DNA of 55,504 bases, taken from Cytobacillus praedii. GTDB lineage: Bacteria > Bacillota > Bacilli > Bacillales > Cytobacillaceae. A program made the translations under genes and the position numbers. Under the pieces are notes generated by a model. The model saw only the letters and a list, made by a program, of their open reading frames with translations. It had not been told where the DNA came from and ran no database searches. Shown here piece by piece: positions 50,412-55,504 of this stretch (positions within the stretch are counted from its first letter, which is position 1; each line of letters opens with the position of its first letter). The stretch is taken from the NCBI RefSeq assembly GCF_001439605.1, contig NZ_LMBX01000031.1:1-55504 (forward strand), given 5' to 3'.

Positions 50412-53051
50412 ATGAAAAAGGCTCGCTCCTTAAAAAAAGAACTTATCTATTCCTTTTTAAGCATTGCTTTTTTTTCCATCGCCATCCTTGGCGTTTTTCA
50501 AATTTATCAATTATCTTCTTTAACGAAAGAGAATCAGCGATACCAGGCACAGACGGCGAAATATCTTGCAGATTATATTGACAATTATATATTAGACTAT
50601 AAAAAAGCGATCCAAACAGAAGCTCTGAATGTGAAAGAACCCTTTTTAAATAATGATATTCCTGGCATCCAAAAACAATTGAAGGATATAAAAACGAATT
50701 ACCCTGGTTTCGTAAATATGTACGTTGGAGATAGCAAAGGTCAATCCATTGTTTTTTACCCTGAGTCCTATACAGACGGGGTGAAAAGAAAAAATCATAA
50801 TTTCAGTGATCGCTATTATTATAAAGAATTATTGAAAACAAAGGATACAGTCATTTCCCCTGTTTATCATGGCAGAGGGGGAACTGATATTTTACTAGTT
50901 GCCATCGTTTCCCCTATCCTAAATGATCAAGGTGAGCTAGTTGGTTATGTCCTTGGTGCTTTAGATTTAAATGCTCTAGGTGAGCATATTAAAAACCGAA
51001 CCTTTGGTGATGGTGGCTATGCTGTTGTCATCGACCAAGAGAATAACGTCGTTGTTCACCCTGAGGTTGATACGAGAAGAGAGCTAGTGAACCTTACCAA
51101 GTCTGCGATCGTTCAATATATTGAAAAACAGCAGAATAAAAGCGGCAGCAGCTTTTTTGAAACGGATAAACTACATCTAGATGTATATGTAACATATGAG
51201 AAAATAAATAATCTTAATTGGACTGTATGGGTCAGTAAGCCGACAGAAGCCATTACTTCAACTTATAAAAATGCGATCCTGGTAATTATTGTTTTCCTTC
51301 TGATCACCGCCACAATTATGGTGCTTGTCAGTCTTTTCTTAACAGACCGATTAGAACGGACCATTCGTTATCTATTAAACTATATCAAAGACTATACGAA
51401 AGGCATTAAAGAAGAAACATCGGTAACAAAGAAGATTCAAGGTCCCCAGGAAATGGGCGAGTTATTCTATTATTTCAATCATATGATTGATGAAGTAGAA
51501 AAAAACAGAACAGAATTAATCGAATTAAATAAAGAACTTGAAGCGAGAGTGGAAGAGCGAACGACCACGTTAAAAAATAAGAATTTAGAGCTAAAGGCAG
51601 TAAATAAATTAATTACCTCTGTTTCTTCCAATAAGGATTTAGCTCATTTTATTCAGCATTGTTTAAAAGAAATAGCGCCATTCATGGAGTATTCCATCCA
51701 TGTGTTCTTTCACGATTTAGCTGTAACAACAAATACAATCCATGCGAAGCAAAATTTATTGCAGTATCTTAGCAAGAACATCGTAGGCGACCAGCAGTAT
51801 ATCGAACCGATTCAGATTGAGAAAAACAATAAAGGCTTCTTAATTGTTGACCTTATGAACAAGCAATCCATGACAACGAGCCAGCAGGAATTTCTTCGGA
51901 CCTTTGCCAGCTCATTAGCTGTCATGCTGCAAAACAAGTTCCTATTTGAACAAATCCGTAATAAGCATGCCGTGCTAGCTGCCGTATTAGAAAGCATGTC
52001 GGAAGGGTTAATGCTAGTAAATAACCAAAAAGAGGTTGAATATGTAAATGAGTTCTTTCTTTCTACTTTTAAAATTGGAAAAGAGAAAGAATTGGTCAGC
52101 TTTAACGATGTTTATCGACAGTTTATCAACATCTTTGGTGTTGACCCTGAAGAGTTATCAGCCTTTTTTGCTAATAAAAAGAAGGAATTAAAATTAGAGT
52201 ATAGGGCTCAGCAAAAAAAGCCTAAATATTATATTCTTCATAAATTTTCAGTTATGCTCGATGAGGACGAGATTGGTGAAGGCTTATTATTGCGCGATAT
52301 TACGAAGGAAGAGGAAATTGATACATTAAAAAATAATTTAATTTCACTCACTTCACATGAATTTAAAACACCGATTACAAATATTAAGGGCAGTGTCGAA
52401 ACTTTGCTTCGTCCGGAGGTTGAATGGGAGCCTGATTTCCAAAAGGAGCTGTTAGAAGGAGTTCATGAGGATATCGAAAGGATTCTGCATTTAGTCAATG
52501 ACTGGATGGATATCTCGAAGATTGAATCTGGAACCATGTACGTCGAGCGTAACGTGGTACGTGCATGCTATCTTATTGAAAAATCAATGGAGCAGATCCC
52601 TCTTAACCTGCGTACAGATGCCAGCTTCCATTTTCATAATAAGCTTGGTGAAGACTTCAGCTTTTATGCGGATAAAATTCGCGTTCAGCAGGTGCTGGTC
52701 AATTTAATGACGAATGCCCTGCGCTATAATGATTCCAGCTTGAAGACGATTGATATTACGCTGGACAAGACAGAGGACTATATAACAATAGCAGTCTCTG
52801 ATAATGGGATTGGAATTTCCGAGGACCATATCTCGAAAATTTTCAATCACTTTTATCAGGTCGATGTTACCGCAACAAGACGAACAGGCGGGACAGGCCT
52901 TGGTCTTGCCATATGTGTTGGTATTATGGAGGCACATGAAGGGAAAATTGAAGCAATTAGCGAGTCTGGAAAAGGAAGTACATTTATCTTATATTTTCCC
53001 AATAAAAGAGGGAGGGACATAGATGAAAAATCAAAAGATTTGTATCGTTGA
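50412..53051 (+). CDS. Sensor histidine kinase with extracellular dCache domain
   Basis: 879 residues from the ATG at 50412, six bases after GAGGAGG. A longer frame from 50331 runs through the terminator. Membrane segments at about 12-34 and 297-320 frame a dCache sensor with DRYYYKELLKTKDTVISPVY and GYVLGALDL. Then HAMP (about 320-375), coiled coil, GAF-like part (about 410-530), PAS (about 545-640), HisKA with the phospho-His in SLTSHEFKTPITNIKG (about H649), and ATPase motifs LVNLMTNALRYND, SDNGIGIS and GGTGLGLAI. It should sense an external solute. Its place between the oxamate genes and the transporter gene suggests a carbamoylated acid. Confidence 0.92.
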   Translation: MKKARSLKKELIYSFLSIAFFSIAILGVFQIYQLSSLTKENQRYQAQTAKYLADYIDNYILDYKKAIQTEALNVKEPFLNNDIPGIQKQLKDIKTNYPGFVNMYVGDSKGQSIVFYPESYTDGVKRKNHNFSDRYYYKELLKTKDTVISPVYHGRGGTDILLVAIVSPILNDQGELVGYVLGALDLNALGEHIKNRTFGDGGYAVVIDQENNVVVHPEVDTRRELVNLTKSAIVQYIEKQQNKSGSSFFETDKLHLDVYVTYEKINNLNWTVWVSKPTEAITSTYKNAILVIIVFLLITATIMVLVSLFLTDRLERTIRYLLNYIKDYTKGIKEETSVTKKIQGPQEMGELFYYFNHMIDEVEKNRTELIELNKELEARVEERTTTLKNKNLELKAVNKLITSVSSNKDLAHFIQHCLKEIAPFMEYSIHVFFHDLAVTTNTIHAKQNLLQYLSKNIVGDQQYIEPIQIEKNNKGFLIVDLMNKQSMTTSQQEFLRTFASSLAVMLQNKFLFEQIRNKHAVLAAVLESMSEGLMLVNNQKEVEYVNEFFLSTFKIGKEKELVSFNDVYRQFINIFGVDPEELSAFFANKKKELKLEYRAQQKKPKYYILHKFSVMLDEDEIGEGLLLRDITKEEEIDTLKNNLISLTSHEFKTPITNIKGSVETLLRPEVEWEPDFQKELLEGVHEDIERILHLVNDWMDISKIESGTMYVERNVVRACYLIEKSMEQIPLNLRTDASFHFHNKLGEDFSFYADKIRVQQVLVNLMTNALRYNDSSLKTIDITLDKTEDYITIAVSDNGIGISEDHISKIFNHFYQVDVTATRRTGGTGLGLAICVGIMEAHEGKIEAISESGKGSTFILYFPNKRGRDIDEKSKDLYR

Positions 53052-53736
53052 TGATGAGCCAAAAATTCTGCGATTTATATCTGCAAACCTAAAATCTATC
53101 GGATACGAAGTATCTACCGTTAGCTCAGGAGAAGAATTATTTGATAAATTCGATCTGATTTCCCCAGATTTAATTTTGCTTGATATCATGATGCCAGGAC
53201 AGGATGGCTTTTATGTATTAGAAAAGCTGCGCAAGTTTTCGAATGTACCCGTTATAATGCTTACTGCCAGAAGCAATGCCCAGGATAAAGTGCAGGGATT
53301 AAATGTTGGAGCAGATGATTATTTAACAAAGCCGTTTTCATTAGATGAGCTCTTTGCACGGGTAAATGCCGTTTTAAGAAGAACCCAGTCCAGCTTTGCT
53401 GATGCGCAAACGGCTGAGACACCAATTATTCGTACAGGCGTCTTGGCTATTGATCTTGGAAGTAAGCGCTGCTGGATTAAGGATGAGGAGTTTAAGCTCA
53501 CACAAACCGAATATTCGGTAATGGAAATTTTAGCCCTCAATCTTGATAAAGTTGTTCAGCATGAAGTTTTGCTTTCAGAAGTTTGGGGACCGCAATATCG
53601 AGATGACATTGAATATTTGCGTGTTGGCATTGCACGAATCCGCAGAAAAATTAAAGAACATCTACAAAATAAAGAAGAATATATTGCGACATACCCTGGA
53701 CTCGGCTACATGCTGAGGAGCATTCCCCAGGAATAA
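53023..53736 (+). CDS. OmpR/PhoB-family response regulator
   Basis: 237 residues. Receiver domain 1-120: KICIVDDEPKILRF (acidic pair), phospho-Asp in LILLDIMMPGQDGF, T in IMLTARSN, Lys in YLTKPFSLDELFARV. Winged-helix DNA-binding domain about 140-235 with LTQTEYSVMEILALN and YIATYPGLGYML. It overlaps the kinase gene by 29 bp, with GGGAGGG before its ATG, so both are made together. Probable targets are the conserved elements upstream of fdrA and of the transporter gene (inference). Confidence 0.94.
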   Translation: MKNQKICIVDDEPKILRFISANLKSIGYEVSTVSSGEELFDKFDLISPDLILLDIMMPGQDGFYVLEKLRKFSNVPVIMLTARSNAQDKVQGLNVGADDYLTKPFSLDELFARVNAVLRRTQSSFADAQTAETPIIRTGVLAIDLGSKRCWIKDEEFKLTQTEYSVMEILALNLDKVVQHEVLLSEVWGPQYRDDIEYLRVGIARIRRKIKEHLQNKEEYIATYPGLGYMLRSIPQE

Positions 53737-53741
53737 CCTGT

Positions 53742-53780
53742 AACACCGTATTGCTGTAAAAAGCAGTACGGTGTTTTATT
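53742..53780 (+). terminator. Terminator of the two-component operon
   Basis: AACACCGTATTGCT (53742-53755) pairs with AGCAGTACGGTGTT (53762-53775) with one mismatch, then TTATTTAT. Confidence 0.85.
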
Positions 53781-53839
53781 TATGCCCTTTTCAATAAAGT
53801 GACTGTTTTTAGAAGGAGTATTTTAGAAAAAGTTGGATG

Positions 53840-53935
53840 ATTGAAGCATTCGGTACGAGACTCCTGGAGAATGTCTCAAGGAGGTGCACCTCAAACCTTA
53901 GGTCGCTGTGCATACTGAAAAGGAAATCAACTACC
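53840..53935 (+). repeat. Decayed copy of the 131-bp repeat
   Basis: TACGAGACTCCTGGAG near 53852 and GGAAATCAAC near 53921 match the inner left part and right end of the element at 44911-45041. The centre is lost or changed. It occupies part of the gap 53737-54140, which has no gene. Confidence 0.5.
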
Positions 53936-54002
53936 GACCATGATGTGTAAAGCAGCATTGATTATGAAAACCATTATTTATGACAAGTGACTTTTCCTTA
54001 CT

Positions 54003-54068
54003 TTTTAATCTTTTTGCAATGTAAACCCTTTCATTTTTATTCGACTGCAATGCTTTTTATCCTATAGT
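54003..54068 (+). promoter_or_regulatory. Conserved promoter element upstream of the MFS transporter
   Basis: TTTTTGCAATGTAAACCC, TTTCATTTTTATTCGACTG and ATGC match the element before fdrA nearly base for base. TATAGT at 54063-54068 lies 17 bases after TTCGAC, the same arrangement as upstream of fdrA. TGAGGTT follows in both. Confidence 0.7.
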
Positions 54069-54140
54069 TTGGATGAGGTTGAAATATTATTTTTTTACTT
54101 AAGAACCATACAAATAAATCTAAATTAGGAGGCAACGAAA

Positions 54141-55397
54141 ATGGCTAAAGTTTTGAATCAAGATGAGCCGGCACCTGTATCTAAGGGCGGTATTCCGTAT
54201 TGGGTTAAAATCACGATTGTATTCTTTTTAGGCTGGGTTGCGCTTTATGCAACACGCGCCATTCTTAACCCGGTAATGGACAATATCCAAGCAGAATTCA
54301 GTTTATCTGCTGCACAACTAGGTTTAATTAGCAGTATTTTCTTCATTGGCTATGCCGGACTTAATGTTCCATCAGGAATACTAGGAGATAAGATTGGTAA
54401 GAAAAAAGTTCTTGTTCCTGGTGTGATTCTTTTCGGTATTATGGCAGCAGTAACTGGGATGATGCCTTCATTTACACTGTTCATGATTGCTTGGCTGCTA
54501 GTCGGGATCTTCCAAGGCTTCTATTATGGCCCACAGTATGGGTTATCATCTGAAGCAATTCCCAAAAAACATATTACCTTAGGAAGTGCGATAATTAACA
54601 GCGGAATGGCATTTGGTTTATCAGCTGGGTACTTCATTTCTAGTTACACAGTTGGCACACTTGGCATGAGCTGGAGAGCACCCTTTTATGTTATTGCAAT
54701 CCCAGTAGTCCTTATTGGTTTGGCTATGTGGTGGGTTATAAAAGAAAAGCCAAAGTCAAGTGCAGGAGTATCAACTGGAGAAGAGAAACCAAAGCTTAAA
54801 ATGAAAGAGCTTTTTAGCAGAAACTTAGTTTTTGCATACATTACTATTTTCTGTGCTATTTATGCATTTTTCGTAGTTGTTACTTGGATTCCATATTACT
54901 TGCAGCATGCAAGAGGAATTGATGGAACAGAGGTTGCCGTTGTTTCTTCACTTGTTCCATGGGCAGCGATTCCAGGGTCTATTCTTTTTAGCTGGATTGC
55001 TGATAGAATGGGAAAACGCCGTCCAGTATTGCTAGTCATGCTTCCACTTTCTATTATTGCAATTGTTTCAATCGTCGCATTTGATAGTATGTGGGTATTA
55101 TACGCTGCTTTAATCGGTTATGGTATTTTCGGTAAAATTAGTACGAACCCAGTGCTTGTAGCGGTTGTAGCTGATAACGCACCAAAACATGCATTAAGTA
55201 CTGCATTTGGTTTCTATAACTTTATCGGAATGTGCGGATCTATATTGGCTCCTTACATTACAGGTTTCCTTACTGATGTTACAGGTACATTAAATGCTGG
55301 ATTCTACTTCGCAGGAATTCTTTTAGTCATTGGAACGATTTCTGTATTGTTTATTAAAGAGAACAATCGTCCGAATGTGGAAGGTGCAGCAAATTAA
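54141..55397 (+). CDS. MFS transporter (anion symporter type)
   Basis: 418 residues with twelve predicted membrane segments. It begins near VKITIVFFLGWVALYATRAI. The loop 2-3 signature is GILGDKIGKKKVLVPG (about 86-101), and loop 8-9 has WIADRMGKRRPVLL. The sequence style, with FFLGWVALYATRAILNPVMD, resembles the organophosphate and organic-anion (GlpT/ACS) branch. AGGAGGCAACGAAA precedes the ATG. Sharing a promoter element with the fdrA operon, it is the likely importer of that pathway's substrate, or an exchanger of substrate against oxamate (inference). Confidence 0.9.
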   Translation: MAKVLNQDEPAPVSKGGIPYWVKITIVFFLGWVALYATRAILNPVMDNIQAEFSLSAAQLGLISSIFFIGYAGLNVPSGILGDKIGKKKVLVPGVILFGIMAAVTGMMPSFTLFMIAWLLVGIFQGFYYGPQYGLSSEAIPKKHITLGSAIINSGMAFGLSAGYFISSYTVGTLGMSWRAPFYVIAIPVVLIGLAMWWVIKEKPKSSAGVSTGEEKPKLKMKELFSRNLVFAYITIFCAIYAFFVVVTWIPYYLQHARGIDGTEVAVVSSLVPWAAIPGSILFSWIADRMGKRRPVLLVMLPLSIIAIVSIVAFDSMWVLYAALIGYGIFGKISTNPVLVAVVADNAPKHALSTAFGFYNFIGMCGSILAPYITGFLTDVTGTLNAGFYFAGILLVIGTISVLFIKENNRPNVEGAAN

Positions 55398-55404
55398 CAA
55401 AAAA

Positions 55405-55433
55405 AATCCCGAATCTATTAGAGATTCGGGATT
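55405..55433 (+). terminator. First terminator after the transporter gene
   Basis: AATCCCGAATCT (55405-55416) pairs perfectly with AGATTCGGGATT (55422-55433). A-run on the left, short T on the right. Confidence 0.75.
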
Positions 55434-55436
55434 TCA

Positions 55437-55484
55437 GACTGTAGACAAACTCGATGAAAATCGAGTTTGCCTACAGTCTTTTTT
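55437..55484 (+). terminator. Second, strong terminator
   Basis: GACTGTAG-CAAACTCGAT pairs with ATCGAGTTTG-CTACAGTC around one A/C mismatch and a GAAA loop, followed by TTTTTTG. Two terminators in a row close this transcription unit. Confidence 0.9.
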
Positions 55485-55504
55485 GTTTTAAAATAGAAAT
55501 AGAA

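Overview
The window comes from a low-GC Gram-positive bacterium, most probably a member of the Bacillaceae. Genes start with AGGAGG-type ribosome sites and often with GTG or TTG, Rho-independent terminators are abundant, and exported proteins carry Gram-positive signal peptides. A SecA2 plus S-layer-assembly-protein pair and a roughly 131-bp intergenic repeat of a type common in Bacillaceae point the same way. The genus cannot be fixed from the sequence alone. I see no rRNA, tRNA, transposase, prophage or CRISPR.

Region 1 (1-17222, minus strand) is a Wzy-type surface polysaccharide locus. From its promoter side it runs: TagO/WecA-type initiating transferase (own terminator), aminotransferase, Wzz-like protein, 3-dehydrogenase, UDP-GlcNAc 6-dehydrogenase, hexapeptide N-acetyltransferase, flippase, an asparagine-synthase-like amidotransferase, UDP-GlcNAc 2-epimerase family enzyme, polymerase, three glycosyltransferases and GalU. 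The sugar enzymes match the known WbpA-B-E-D-I route to UDP-2,3-diacetamido-2,3-dideoxymannuronic acid. GalU supplies UDP-glucose and TagO supplies lipid-linked GlcNAc. These are the three building blocks of the secondary cell wall polymer described in Geobacillus stearothermophilus, which binds non-SLH S-layer proteins. The locus ends in a non-coding array of about eight 52-bp tandem repeats.

Region 2 (17600-39191) is an export and cell-surface island. It has secA2 and slaP on the plus strand, followed by a run of secreted proteins: NlpC/P60 peptidase, phosphodiester glycosidase-type protein, lethal-factor-like metalloprotease, subtilase, glucosaminidase, 5'-nucleotidase, DUF3298-type protein and a beta-propeller. 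Six of them share an 75-88-residue module (W-x-G ... KGQIG ... LW ... GE-x-[YF]RVY ... G-x-YG-[VL]G ... YI), at the N-terminus in three and the C-terminus in three. The glucosaminidase has three diverged copies. No SLH domain is present. I propose that this module is a wall-anchoring domain, possibly for the polymer made by region 1. This is the most interesting system in the window. A YknW/YknX-like pair without its ABC partners lies inside the island, and an approximately 100-nt candidate small RNA or leader precedes the DUF3298 gene.

Region 3 (39192-44668) is a mixed accessory region. It holds a GNAT acetyltransferase, an AraC regulator with two VOC proteins and an SRPBCC protein, a two-gene DUF4062-like unit with a 70-residue partner, and an alpha/beta hydrolase.

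Region 4 (44669-55490) is a carbamoyl-group catabolic unit: fdrA, DUF1116 and DUF2877 genes (E. coli allFGH, oxamate carbamoyltransferase), a carbamate kinase, a dCache histidine kinase with an OmpR-type regulator, and an MFS transporter. A conserved promoter element of about 60 bp lies upstream of both fdrA and the distant transporter gene. This suggests that the two-component system controls both. The predicted task is uptake of a carbamoylated acid such as oxalurate and ATP production from the carbamoyl phosphate released.
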